The notes under the pieces: model-generated
Databases searched by the model: none
Seen by the model: the letters and a program-made list of their open reading frames with translations, nothing else
What the model was told of the DNA's origin: nothing
Shown: piece by piece, positions 44,494-56,907 of the stretch
Position numbering within the stretch: position 1 is the first letter of the stretch
How the letters are laid out: each line of letters opens with the position of its first letter
Translations under genes and position numbers: made by a program
DNA from: Chrysemys picta bellii
Lineage: Eukaryota; Chordata; Testudines; Emydidae
Assembly (NCBI RefSeq): GCF_011386835.1
Contig: NC_088792.1
Location: 225,273,894-225,337,893 of the forward strand
Reading direction: 5' to 3'
Length of the DNA stretch: 64,000 nucleotides

Positions 44494-46939
44494 ATCCTCT
44501 GCAGATTGAGCATAGAAGGGGGAACTCTAACATACACTATACTAACTCACAATATTGATGACTCCTTCCTCTTCCTGTATGTTGTGTATTTTTCCCCTCA
44601 TACCACCATAGATTAAGTTGTAGTCCACCAGATATGTACACTCACACAGATTTGGAATTTTGGATTGCCCATTCCAAAACCATATTCTGGCTGGAAAGAA
44701 TAGTTTTATAACCACTGCATTTTCTTTCCCATGCCTGGGCTGGCTTCCTGATCACCTCAGTCATTTCAAGAAGGAAAAATTAAAGTCAGTCAGAGAACCT
44801 GAAATGGAGCCAGCCAGGAATTTTCATAAAGTTCCACTCGTTGAAAATGTCAATGGAAGTTATTGCTATGTCTGACCTCAAATTTCAGTCTGAGCTCCTC
44901 CTTACATTACAGTTCACTTTCTGGGTATCAGAACACTGTACATGGACAGGCAGGGTGCATGCTGGTTGGTATTTTACAATGCAACACTAGCTACAGCTGG
45001 TACCAAAAAAGAGGGTGCTTCTCAAGTTTGTGTTGAGGAACAAATCTCTTTATTGAAAACAAATGAAGATACTCTTAATTGTTTGCTCAACCATGTTGGA
45101 TACTTGCTGGGGTCAATTCTACATCCAGACACCTTTCTAGTGCATACCTAATACCTTTGCTCTCTCCCACTCATGGAATGGTCAAAAAGACAGTTGACTG
45201 AGTCACTGAGCCTCTTACCAGGGAAGCCCCTTATCTCACTGGTTGACAGTAGCCCAGAGGCCTGTGAAACCAGTTTCTTCTGGGGATGTCTGATGCTTCA
45301 AACCAGAGCAGCTACCTCTGAGGCCTGGCTTCAACCCTGTATATCTTCTTTCCTCTTGATTATTATCTCCCTCCAACTTTGACCCATGTGATACATGTTG
45401 CAGGGTAGAGACAATTAAATCTGTTTGCAGGAGAGATAATTAATGCCTCCATCCTCTGGCCCAGTGTGTGCTTTGTACACCCCAGGAAAGGTGGTTCAAT
45501 GTCATACTGCAAGCAGTACAGCATGCTTTTCATGTGAGCTTCCTTCTCTAAGTCCAGATCAAATATTGCTTATCAAAATTAATTATTTTTAATTCAGTGA
45601 ACATACCCCTTATCAATATTTCCAGTATCTTAGCACAAGAAGTCAGGTTTACTGCTCCACAAGTTGCTTGCTGAGATCCATATTAGCTATTTGTCCTCTA
45701 ATGCTGCCATCCCTGTTCTCTTTACTGAACTATCAAAAAACATTGCCAAAAGCCTTCTATTAATCTCACTGCTTCCTTTTGAACTCTTGGGTGTAAATCA
45801 TCTTGTCCTTGTGCCAGCATTTAATATTTCTAAGTGTTTAATCTTCTGGTGTGATGCAACTGCAAAGTCTCTTTTAAACATTTCATTTCCTACCCTTGGG
45901 GAATTAGATCCAGATTTGTTATGGGATGTTACCATTTCTTGAATGCATTCTTCAGCTCAGTATTCATAAAAGGAAAAAGGTAACAACCCGGAGGCTTGGA
46001 TCCATTTCTCCAGAGATAAGAAATGAATATTTCAGAACTTTGTGATTGCATCATGTTGGCTGAGCAATAGTGACCTCATCTGTTACCAGTAGCTTCCTGC
46101 CCCAATCCCGCTATCAGCAGCAGTACAGTGTCTTTGCATGTCTGCCTGTTTTCTTCATGTCTTTAAAGAATTACTCATTCTTTATCTTTACTTGCTTTGC
46201 TACTCCTCTTACACATGCTGGTTTAGCCTTCTTTATTAATTTCCTTGCACTCCCTTAATTTTTTGCAAGCATACTGTATCCATTGATTATCTGCTCTACT
46301 TGACATTTTAGATACCCAATAAACTGACTTCCCTTCCTCATCCACACTGCAAATCTCCCAATTTACCCAGATTTTTATTTCCATTCTATTTACATACACA
46401 TACAGGAAAAGATGTTTGTCTGCACTGCATGGCCATGAAGTAGAGTAAAGGGGAATAAGACCCACTCTCTAACTCCCTCACGACCACATGGGGCCTACCC
46501 CAGATCACGAGTCTAGACATGATGTGCACATTCAATACTCTCACTGGTAAGCAAGTGGAGCGGGTAGGGGAGATAGGGAGCAAGTGGAGTCATGACTCAG
46601 CCCCCTCAATCCAGGCCAAGCAACCGAGCCTAAGAGTGTGTTGTGTCTGGTAACAGACTGATGTAGCATATTCCTCTTGTTTTGTGCAGTTGAACTGCAG
46701 AGAGGTGTGTGAGTCACTGTTCCATTCTAGAGCACTTCCCGGGGCAGCACAGCTGTGCACTGTCTCTTACTCAGGGATGACAGTAAATTCTCAATTTAGC
46801 TCAGAGTATGGCGTAGCCATTGGACACACCTCGTAAAATCTGTGTCCTCCTGCATCTTTGTGAGTGCAAAAACTGGTGTTTGTGACTTAGGTTTGGCACT
46901 CTTCCATTGGAACCAGCGTGATACTATGGAAACTGTGCT
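44494..46939. other. Non-coding stretch
   Basis: No gene. The weak open frames at 45664-45942 and 46070-46258 have no motifs. Confidence 0.4.
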
Positions 46940-47040
46940 GCTGAGGTTGCTATCTTTCATCTTAGATGTAAAACCAAAGTCTGACCGCTTGGGATCTTTA
47001 ATGTCCACAGAGTATGTTCATAAGGGCAAGTTATCTACTG
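46940..47040 (+). repeat. Old conserved amniote repeat fragment
   Basis: 'ctatctttcatcttagatgt', 'aaaaccaaagtctgaccgct' and 'gatctttaatg' match a repeat I know from many amniote loci, class uncertain. Short and diverged. Confidence 0.4.
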
Positions 47041-50000
47041 AATTACTGCAAATGGCAATTTGTATGGTACTTGTGAATTGGCTAGGTCCAAGAAGTACTA
47101 GAAATCTCACTGGAAAATCCAGTGTCGTCCAAGATTAACCTGATTTTTAGGCTCCAGAAGTTTGGAGAACCATTCATACTTTTGGATATTTACCCAAAGA
47201 CACCTAATTGAACAGACAGTCTGAGTCTTTCCAGCCTGCTCATCAGTGACTAGGATGCAGTATTTTAAATATCTGGTTCTTTATGAAGCTAGTAACAAAG
47301 TCCTCACCCTGAACACCATCCATTACTCAGGGTTTGCTGTAATCTGGTTTTTAATGCCTTCTAGGCAGTAAAAGAGGCATATTCTCACAACTAATTGTTC
47401 CCTCTTCTACAGACTTTGCATATGGGGTTTATAGGCCCAGATTATTTCCTAAAATATCTGCACAATTATACATTAACTCCCCATGGGAATTGAATCTGTA
47501 AGTGATGGCAGGGACTGACACACAGTTCTTCACTTAAGTGCATTTCTTTATTGTCTGTATTCTGTCCAATACCTTTTTAAATTTACTAGACAGTGTTCTG
47601 CTGCAACAGACATTTTTATGTGAGGGGATCTGCAGTTTGGGCTGCCCTGTTGTGGGGAGAACCAGAAAAGCCTTCTTTTCTGAGGCTTTGAGCTAAAGTA
47701 ATTCTGGAGGTCATTTTATATTTGTTACCACATTTGATTTTAGTTAACATTTGAACTCAGCCAAGCAGTCCTCTGAACATAACTTTTCTCCCCAGTGTAT
47801 TCCTATTCATTAAAATAGTCAAAGTATTAGAATACCCTGTATGACCATTAACACACAGCACCATGCAGACATCCCCTCACATCCATATTTGTAATGGTAT
47901 GATCTGAGCCATCCTTGCTACTGTGATGACATTCTGCTATACCTCTCCTGAGCAGCAACTAGGTCAGGACTATCCTAATGAAGTTATCCTGTTCATGGAT
48001 GTGTAGAAATGGATGCCACGTTGTCTTCAGTTTGGTACTTCAGGGCCAAATTTTGTGCATAAATAGCTAATTGAGGCTTTTATAGCCAGTGGTAGTGCTC
48101 CTTCAACTAGAGTCATTAGTTACTGCACATTTTCTTTTGTCATGGCACTAAACTGATGTATATCAGTTAAGAAACAGTTTTCTCTTTTGGACAAGTACAA
48201 TGTAAAAAATTCTTTATCTTATTTCTGCCACTTAGGAAAATGTCTGGAGACATCTGTTTCTATCTGACCCTGTAATGGTGATCCATGACTTCAACAAGCA
48301 ATTGTTGTAAGACTATGTCATCATCTTTCCTAAAGAGGTTTGTACAGTTATGGATAATGATAGCTTATACAAGATACTGATGGCAGGGTACGTCACCATA
48401 TTAGGCACTTTCATTGTTCACCCTCTGCTCTTAAGATTTTTGTAATGACTATTAACAACAAAAATCTCACATTGTGTTTACAGTTCTAGAAAATAAATCA
48501 TTGCCTCAGCTCAGTTTGGGTTATCCTGCATTCTGGGCAAGATAGCGGCTATAAGCAATGTCCATGTTAAGGGTAGGGGATAAGAAAGGCATTACTGCTA
48601 TATGAGACTAAATGACTGAGAACAGCCAGGTTGGGGACCCATTGTCCTAGGCACCAGAGTTTGCTCCTAAAGGTGGCTTCTTCCATGGCAGGCACAATAT
48701 TTCAAATTAAGTGGGTGAGGGTAGGTCTAAGTGACTCACTGTATACTTTCACCGGAAGTCAAGTGTGCTCCCTTCCCAACCAACCCTAATTTTTTTGTCA
48801 AAACTTGACAAAAAATGACCAGTTCCACACATATATGGAAGGAAACACTATCTTATTTTCTGCTTATAGCTGATTATGGGAAAATTCTCTCTGAAAGATA
48901 CATAGGATTTGCTGTAGTACACTGGACCATTGGCCCATCCATCACAGCCTATATATTTATGAGTGTAGCCAATCCCTGATGCTTTCAAGGAAGATGAAGA
49001 GCCCAGGATGCACTTAGCAATGGTGGGAAAGGGCCTCCTATTCATCATGCTGCTCAGTTAACACTCTAAAAATGAGTTTTGTTTACTCTTAACTTTGCAT
49101 ACATAAATACAAATATTATTCCTGATGTCAGTGGGAGGTGGGCACATGGAGGGATATCTGATCAGAGCTGAGATCCGCTCTGCAGCTTTGAGAGCAGAAA
49201 TGTGTGCTTAACCTTTGCAAAATAAGAGAGAAAAAGCAAAATAAATAATTGCCAAGGTAAGCAACTCCTTCACATCATCTATCAGCTTTGTAACACTCAA
49301 CTGCTTACAGTCAGAGGGGAGTTAGCCAGTAAAATATTTCTCATACAACATTGAAGATAAATTCAAAGCATTAGCACAATTACAGAAAGGAAAATTCACC
49401 ACCTCCTTGTAGAGACCATTTGTATTAAAATAAACATCATTCATCAACAATTATCAATGTACCACAGTAGAAGCTTGTGATTACTTCTCTGGCTTGTGAC
49501 CCCTTTTTTGCTCCAGTTATAAAACAAAGAGCTGTGGAAAGGAATGAAAGGCAAGAAAGAGGAAGGGAATCTGAAATTGCAGCTCCACTTCAAGTCTCTT
49601 CAAGGTGTTCTATTCCCAGTGAATATGAGTCATCTTAGCACTTATTTCACTCCACTTTGCCTTTTGTGCTGTCTCATCTGCAAAGTGGCACAAATTATCT
49701 AGGCAACAGAATCTCAGCTTGGTAATAAAACCTCAGAGTTGTTTTTCCTTTGATTGCTTTCTGCCATTGGGACCTTAAGCTCCCCTTGAGCCTTGTGTCC
49801 AGGAACCTAAATTGGGCAGGATGTAGAAGGAAGAAAGCATGAACATGATTACAATTCACTGCTGGGGTTCCTGAAGAATCTATTTATTGATCCTTGCCTG
49901 TGATGATTTAAATCTCTGTCCTGTGTAGATCATTTGAAAATAAAATTGTATGAATTTCATATTAATTGTATAACGTGGTGTTAATATTATACTGTGAGAT

Positions 50001-50384
50001 CTCTTAGCCAGAGGTGAATTGAGCAATTTAATATTTTTACATACACTGTCCAATCTGTTGCTTCCATCCGTGCCAATGCTTACCTATAATCTTTCAAAGT
50101 AATCATGTCATTATGCACAACAGGATCACTGTTGCATCAGTAAAAGAGAAAGAGATTAGATTAATGTATCAGATGAAATATGCCCCCAGAGAATTCAAGC
50201 CTGCATGACATAGCATTCATGACCTTTGCCTGCCTCCCACCCTGATCTTTAGAAATACAGCATGACTTTAGCTGACTTCATTCCATATACATCCTTATAA
50301 AATTGACATCTAGTCTTTTATTTCTACTGCAAATGTTACAAGCCATTTATTGTAACCTTCCTTTTATAGGGATTTCCAAATATA
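47041..50384. other. Non-coding stretch
   Basis: 3.3 kb without a gene or a repeat I can name. AT-rich and apparently unique. Its lack of recent insertions contrasts with 51-63 kb. Confidence 0.45.
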
Positions 50385-50490
50385 TTTCTCTTCTGTTTTA
50401 TATAGATTCTTATACTGCACGTATCACCATAGCATCTGAGTGCCTTCTAGCAGTGCAGTAAGCAACAGAACTAACATCTGGCACATTTGT
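50385..50490 (+). repeat. Unclassified repeat, related to 26430-26525
   Basis: 'tatatagattcttatactgc' and 'catctgagtgccttctagca' are shared with 'tatatagggttttgtgctg' and 'gggagcgccttccact' in the other copy. Both run on the + strand. No coding. Confidence 0.5.
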
Positions 50491-50714
50491 TCTCTTATCT
50501 TCTCCTCTGAGGGAAAACTAGGTGCGGTGGAGTGTCTTGGTTTAGACTTTTTAACTTTATTCACACAAAAATGTTCTATATGTTTGTTAGAGAAGACAAG
50601 GTCAAAGAAATGTGATTGTGCACTTGGAGTGGAAAGGGGTAAGATTTGTGATGGGCCTTATTTCCTGGAGAAGTTCATGCCACAATCTGCCCAGCTCTCA
50701 AGAAAGCTCCATCT

Positions 50715-50830
50715 GTAATTTATGATTTGTATTGCAGTAGCACCTAAAGGCATTGGTTAAGTTTGGGGGCCCATTTGTACCAATGCATAGGAAGAGACAT
50801 CCTTGACCACAAGAAGTTAGTCTAATCTCT
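50715..50830 (+). repeat. Old amniote repeat, class uncertain
   Basis: 'ttgtattgcagtagcaccta', 'gggggcccatttgtacca' and 'agaagttagtctaatctc' fit a widespread repeat seen in birds, turtles and crocodiles. Confidence 0.4.
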
Positions 50831-51084
50831 TTATTTCCAGCGTACCTAGCTCTAATTCCTCACAAATTTGTCCATATTACTCCCATTCTGTGTTTATTCA
50901 GAAGCAGTTAATTCTAGCTGCTCCAAAATGATTTGAGGAACCACATATCCATATCATTTCACTTTTCAAGGTAGGGATTGATGGGTTTTAATATATTTCC
51001 TGTCTGGTTCAGAAATAGGTGGAAGCAGTCTCCTGCTATTACTGTAGCCTTAAGTGTTGTCTGCATAGGGATGTGTTGCTACAG

Positions 51085-51660
51085 GTGACTGGGAATTTTT
51101 TTGACTAAACATTTTTTAATCCAAAAATTGCAGATTCTCAGAATTAAAACTTGGTAGTAGAGGGTTGGTTTCAGCAGGAAGCTTCCTCAGGTCCAGGATG
51201 GAATTTTTGTGTAAGAGACGCTCCCCAGAATAGCTAATAATCCAGTGGTTAGGGCACCGATGTGGGAGACTCAGGTTCACGTCCCTTGTCTAAATAAGGC
51301 AAGACTTGAGTGTAGGTCTCCCACATCCCATGTGAGTGATCTAATCAGCAGGCTATTGACTGGTTTAGGGTAGACATCTTTCTCTTTCCTTCTCTCTCTC
51401 TCTCTCACTGGTTTTGACTAGAAATTCCATCCTGGAGCTGAGAGATCTTCCTAACAAAAGTTTAGTCCAAACTGAGAGAGGGGTGCTTTGCCTGATTCAG
51501 AATAGGGACTTGAACCTGGATCTCCCATATGATTGCCCTAACCACAGCGATATTAGCTAGTTATTCTGGGGTATTTTTCTCCCCCCCCCCATTTTTTTTC
51601 AAAAGGGTTTTGTTTCCTTCAAGTGCAGAATGAAAACAAATGTCAAATCTTGAAATTTTT
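51085..51660. repeat. Fold-back composite repeat with tRNA-like modules
   Basis: Three tRNA-like modules. One is + at 51232-51290 ('cagtggttagggcaccgatg', 'caggttcacgtccc'). Its inverted partner is at 51312-51360 ('gtaggtctcccacatccc'). Another inverted copy is at 51500-51577 ('gggacttgaacctggatctc', 'tgccctaaccacagcg'). The outer halves also mirror: 'caggatggaatttttg' (51195) and 'agaaattccatcctgg' (51420). A CT microsatellite lies at 51390-51408. Same design as 1613-2230. Confidence 0.6.
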
Positions 51661-51711
51661 GTAACATGGATGTTTTCAGGTCAGACATACTTGATTCTGC
51701 AAGGTTCCAAG

Positions 51712-52630
51712 TGTCACAGTACAGGGCAAGTGCCCCCGTATTTCTCCTCAGTGGTCCGGCAAGGGCCCCCAGTCTGCAGGCTTCCAGCTCCCCAGCTGCT
51801 GCCTCTCTTGGGTAGAGACCTACATTGCTCTCCCTTCTGACCAAGGTATTTCCAGGTTGCACAGTTCCCTGCCTTCACTATGTGTTTCCCAGCACAAACA
51901 GGATACCTGCTTGCTTTCTCTTCAGAAATGGTTAACAGGTAAAATTGCTACAGCTATAAAGTAACATTCAGTTCTTTCTACACAAGTCAACTTTATTCTT
52001 AAGGTAAAAATATTTACAGAGAAAACACATTAAAATCAATAAAAGAACCTTAACACACATGCCAATAAGCTTACCAGAGTTAAACCAATCCCTAACATAG
52101 ATTCCAGCAGGAACAGTCCTTCAAACCCCCACTCAAGGGCAATTCCATGTGGTTACAAGTTCATCACCGCTTCGGCTCAGAACAAGCACCCTGTCCTTCC
52201 AACTCTAGTCTAAAAACTCAGGCTCTCTGTGGAGCAGGAGTCCTGTCCCTTTGCTGGATCAGGAAGAAGACTATGAGGTTATTTATGCAAAAGCCCTTTC
52301 TTGATCCCTGGAGAATACAGTTTGAACTAGTATATGTGCACATTTCCAGGCGGCTTCAAAGGATTGATAAGGGAGAAAGTAGATTAGCATCACCCCACTT
52401 TACTAATGAAGGTACATACAATGCTACAATAAACAATGCACAATTACAAGGTGCCACCCGACTCCTTGTTGTTTTTGTGGATACAGACTAACATGGCTAC
52501 CCCCTGATACTATGCACAATTACATATTTAATATAATGTATCCCAAAGGTATTAACCCTAATTCAATAAGGTTTAACATAATTCAAGGAAGTTCAGTCAG
52601 GATATTGCAGGAAATTGTCAATCTGTCACA
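51712..52630 (-). repeat. Probable solo LTR carrying a Penelope-like insert
   Basis: The - strand starts TGTGACAG and ends CTGTGACA, a near-perfect LTR-type end pair. A TATA-like gcataaataacc (near 52280) precedes AATAAA (aagaataaagttg, near 51990). It is 919 bp including a 63-bp insert plus a 13-bp duplication. No target duplication is obvious. No retroviral gene adjoins. Confidence 0.45.
52449..52511 (+). mobile_element. Penelope-like 3' fragment, 63 bp
   Basis: 'aggtgccacccgactccttg' through 'agactaacatggctacccc' and 'ctgatact' matches the 3' end of the 34043 element. A perfect 13-bp duplication ATGCACAATTACA flanks it (52436-52448 and 52512-52524). The 5' truncation with a fixed 3' end indicates target-primed reverse transcription. 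Confidence 0.8.
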
Positions 52631-52853
52631 TCTCCCTCCTACAGAAGTGGGTGTAACTAGGGTACTGACCAACACCTTAGGGGAAACAACTGACTTATTT
52701 TCTGGACAGATTTATTTCCTGGATGGCAACTCTTCCTTTACCTGCACAGAGTTGTCTGATGCCCATCCTGCATAATATTCCTCTTTTACGACCTATGGGG
52801 CTGAGCTTTCACATGGCTCTTCTTATCCCCAATCAGTCTGTCACACTGAGCAC

Positions 52854-53000
52854 CATGATCCAACAAAGTCCTTAAGCATGTGCTTAATTTTTAAATGTGT
52901 GAGTAGTCCTCTTGACTTCACTGTGATTTCACTGCAGTCAGTGGGACTATTCACATGCTTAAAGTAAAACATTCACTTAAGAATTTTGCTGGATTGGGCA
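52854..53000. repeat. Palindromic MITE
   Basis: 'catgatccaacaaagtcctt' and 'aagaattttgctggattggg' form the ends. The inner arms 'aagcatgtgcttaa' and 'cacatgcttaaagt' pair around 'gcagtcagtgggac'. Confidence 0.6.
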
Positions 53001-54228
53001 TTTATCATCTTCTAGGATTGAGAAATTAGCAAAGGGACTCCAGTTTGACACTGGTTGTCAAACATGGCTGTCCCGCCATCAGCATTGTAAATGGTTACTG
53101 CACTGGTATGAATAGGATCAACTGAGTTCAATCCACATTGTAGCCCAGCATGCTCTCTAATAGAACGATGACGTGACCATACTTGGCTACAGTAGATGTT
53201 TGAACTCAGTTGACAATTTCAAATCCAGAAGAACAATGTCTTTAACATTGGTTGAGGGGTAGGAAGCTTTGTTTGATGCCATGTGTCAACTACTTTCTTG
53301 GTATAGACATAGCCTAAAATTCCTTTTCCTGCAACTTTCATCCATATTTTTTAAAAATTTGCTTTACACTACTCCTTCAGTGAATATAACTGATTGCTTC
53401 CAAAAGGAACCCTTTTCCCTGAGAAAAGTTTGACTATGGATGTGACATTCCAATTGGAGTGAGTTTGAAACACAAATGTGAGTGAGTGAGCCAAACCAAA
53501 AGTAAACCCCATATCATCACTTGTGGTGCTTCATTACTGGTGAATTATGGGGTCACATTTGTGCCAGGGCAAAAATGGCCTTATTGTTCAGTTGGATCAC
53601 TCACGCTTGGGAAGTTTAAAACCATTTACCTTATTCCATTCCAAATATCACTTAAGTAGCCAACATCTCATTACACTTCTTTTAGCATGCATCTTTCAAC
53701 CTTCTCTTAGCATCTTGAAGAACAATCAGCAAGATTTTCAAGTAATTTGTTATTTTGGATGGCAAACTTGAGACACCTTTAGGAAGACCTGATTTTTCAG
53801 GTCTTGTAGCAAACTGCATGGAACTTGGAGGAAGAAGCACAAGTTGCAGGAGAGAAGAGTTTGGAGGGGGCACCAGGAAGCTAGTATGGGTGCCTATGCC
53901 TTGAATGCCAGTTGCAGTCGCAACAACTCTGTAAATAATTCTCCAAATGAGCTAGATTAGTTTTAGATACAGTTGAGTCCTCTCACATAGTTACCCAGTA
54001 CTCATTACATGGAACAGTGTGGAGCTCCCACCTCTGATCAGGCCCCCATTTGCTTCTCCTTAATTGTGTGTAAGAGCTGGCCACAGTGTTAAGTTTACTT
54101 GAGTTAGACACCTGAAAATTGAAGGACACAATCAATGGTCACTTTTTATAATCTCGGCCAAATTATATGGGTTTGGTAGTAGCAGGAAGAGTGTATAGCT
54201 TGTCCACCCACCTCTGCTTGCCAGATAG
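53001..54228. other. Non-coding stretch
   Basis: No gene or recognised repeat. Confidence 0.4.
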
Positions 54229-54236
54229 GTTGGGGC

Positions 54237-54629
54237 TAGGGTTATCACCTGGTCAGTATTTAACAGGCCTGGCTGGGTTTTTTTTATGGATTTGCCAGTT
54301 GCCAGAAAAATAATTTAATCTGCCAGGGGTCTAAAGTTTTGCATTATTATCACAATACACTGGAATATCTAAATCTAATAATAAAAGTTTCTATGTCCAG
54401 GTAAAGATATTTCCGTGTTCCCACTTCCTCAGTTTAAGTAAAAAAAAAAATGGATGTTGTTAATCTTATCTATATGTGCTATCACTCTAGATACTATAAG
54501 TGGCTGTTTTTTCTTTTTGGGGGGGAGGGGCGTGTGTGTTGCGGAGTTGCCGTGTGTCTAGGGTTGTGGCAGACTTGCCTGGTGGGGAGGGGATGCTGGG
54601 GGTTTTGCATTTCAAAGGTGGTAACCCTA
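54237..54629. mobile_element. hAT-type MITE, 393 bp
   Basis: Ends TAGGGTTATCACCTG and, inverted, TAGGGTTACCACCTTTG. A perfect 8-bp duplication GTTGGGGC flanks it (54229-54236 and 54630-54637). Related at the ends to the 38386 and 39186 elements. Non-coding. Confidence 0.87.
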
Positions 54630-54637
54630 GTTGGGGC

Positions 54638-56430
54638 TACAACCCCACCTTCTTCATCCCCCTCGCTGCTCCCTTTATGATGGCTTGTGCTCTTAAAAGG
54701 AGTACAAGGGAGCAGTCTCAGAACTAGGGAGGGTGCAGAGGCTGCAGTTGGGGTTGATCCCCACCCATGTGTGTGCAAGGAAGTGTGAATGTTCTGAGCC
54801 CCCCTCTTGTAATGTGTTGGTGTAAGGGCAGGCCAGAACCTGAATCACAGCTGTTCTCAAGATGTCCCATCCTATAATATTATAAAATGACAATATGCAT
54901 ATCTTTTACTGCAGGCAAATCCATGTTTCCTATTTAAAGAGAACACATATGTAATAGACTTTATTCCATTGCTCTCTTTTCTTTTATAAAACGCTTCATT
55001 AATCATAGTGCATATCAAAATACACACAACTCACAAAGACTGTCATACTAAGAAAAAAATGCTAATAAAGACAAATATGCAAATAAATATTTTAACCTAT
55101 TCAACAGTAGAGGTAACTTGATCATTACAATTTGTTAAATGTTATATATTCTTTTTGTAAGCAAATCAAGCCCACCACCAGAAATCTTCCACAGCCATTT
55201 GTTCAGTCATGCCAGCCATCAATTATTCAGCTGCATGGAGTTTTTTTATTCATACTTTTGCCCATTCATCTATTTTTGTTTCTTTTTGTCCATTTTTCAC
55301 TTAAGAGAAACAAAAGTCTTCCACTATGCAACCGCAGCTGAAGTCAGGCAGTGCTAAGTGATGTATGTATTTATCAGAGGAAGAAAACATTCCTGTTTAA
55401 TATTGGCAATGAGCATGCTAAAATACCTGTAATCAAATTCCTTCTTCAGGATGTAAACTGATCATTGTGAGGGTCAGGAAGGATCTAGGTTTTTTTTAAC
55501 TTTCACAGGTAGCATTGATCAATTGGCTCAGAATATTATGGAGGTTTTATGCTTTCCTCTCATACATCAATCATTGACCTCTGCCTGAGAGAAGATAAAT
55601 CTTATTTTGATGGTCTGATCTGGTATCACAAATTCTGTGATTCTTTCTTCAGTGGCCAGTGAGGATAAGAGAGCTAATTTCACTTAGGTTTATGATCTAC
55701 CCATTTTCAAATTAAGAAACCAATTGTGGTGTGCAAGTTTATTAAGCCAGGCACGAGGAAGATATATTTCTATTTAACTTGCGGTGCATTATTAAGGGAT
55801 CTATTGCTGTGCTTCGTTCCATGGTAGGCCATGAGTATTAGAACCAAGGAAAGTGGGATGTAGTTTAGACTGTTAAAATAAGGAACATTATGGGTCAACA
55901 CTTCAAATGTGCAGGCAAATGCCCATTTGCTGTCACGAATGATCTTGTGTATGTATAAATAGGCACACGTCCAAAATTTCAGGCACCAGATTGGGAGCCC
56001 TGTTTGAATGCTTGTTCCTTTCTATATGTGAGGCACACATCTGCACAACTGAAGCCAAACAGGAGTTTTGCCATGTCTTTGATAGAGTAGGCTTGGCATT
56101 GTATCAGGCTATGACCAGCTGGCTGGAAGCTCCCTATAGTTTAGAAGCAACTGTGCCAACTGAGGGACAGAACAATCACACAGTCAAAAATACCAGCAAC
56201 TAGTCAACATAATAAAAATCATTCCATTGCAGCTTCCTCTCCGGGCTAGGATTACAGGTTGCTATCGTCCATCACTGCTGATAGGTGCCGTCATTGAAGA
56301 GCCCAGCATCCTCTCGGTGTCACTGTAAAAGTTCTCTTATATTTGTTGATAGTATGTCTGTCCACCTCCCTGAATTCAACCAACAGATAAGAATTTATCT
56401 GAAGGATGACATCTGAGAAGGTATTTTTTT
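54638..56430. other. Non-coding stretch
   Basis: No gene. A C/A-rich patch and AT-rich sequence, unassigned. Confidence 0.4.
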
Positions 56431-56577
56431 CCAGTGGATAGGGGACTGGACTCAGAGTTAGGGGACCTAAGTTCTATTCCTGGTTCTAATTGAGCATGTC
56501 ACTTCACATCTCTGTACCTCAGTTTCCCCTCCCATTCTTTGTCTTGTCTATTTAGATTGTAAGCTCTTTGTACAATG
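56431..56577 (+). mobile_element. MIR-family SINE
   Basis: A tRNA-derived region ('gactggactcagagttaggg', B-box-like 'agttctattcc') is followed by 'tgtcacttcacatctctg' and the MIR core 'cctcagtttcccc', then 'ttgtaagctctttg'. Old and diverged, + orientation. Confidence 0.72.
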
Positions 56578-56605
56578 GATCCCCAGTGGCAGTTGACGCC
56601 TCTAA

Positions 56606-56904
56606 GGGTACATCTACTTTGCAACAGAAAACCTGTGGCCCTGAGTCTCAGAGCCTGGGTCAATTGATTCAGGCTCGCCGGGGCTAAAAATTGCAGTGTA
56701 GACATTTGGGCTAGGGCTGGATCCCGGACTCTGAGATCCACTTGCCCCCCTCCCCACCCCCAGCCCCACACATTCAGAACCCTCGCTCCAGAACCAGCCC
56801 AAATGCCCATTGCAATTTTTAGCCTCACAGCCCAATCCCAAGTCAGCTGACCCAGGCCAGCCATGGCCATATCATGGGTCTTTTATTGCAGTGTAGACGT
56901 ACTG
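56606..56904. mobile_element. Fold-back Harbinger-like MITE, 299 bp
   Basis: Ends GGGTACATCTACTTTGCA and, inverted, CAGTACGTCTACACTGCA, flanked by TAA on both sides (56603-56605 and 56905-56907). The arms run for about 140 bp each: 'gggctaaaaattgcagtgta' faces 'attgcaatttttagcc', and 'tcaattgattcaggc' faces 'gtcagctgacccagg'. The 3-bp TAA target and the GTCTACA ends link it to Harbinger-type transposases. Confidence 0.78.
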
Positions 56905-56907
56905 TAA

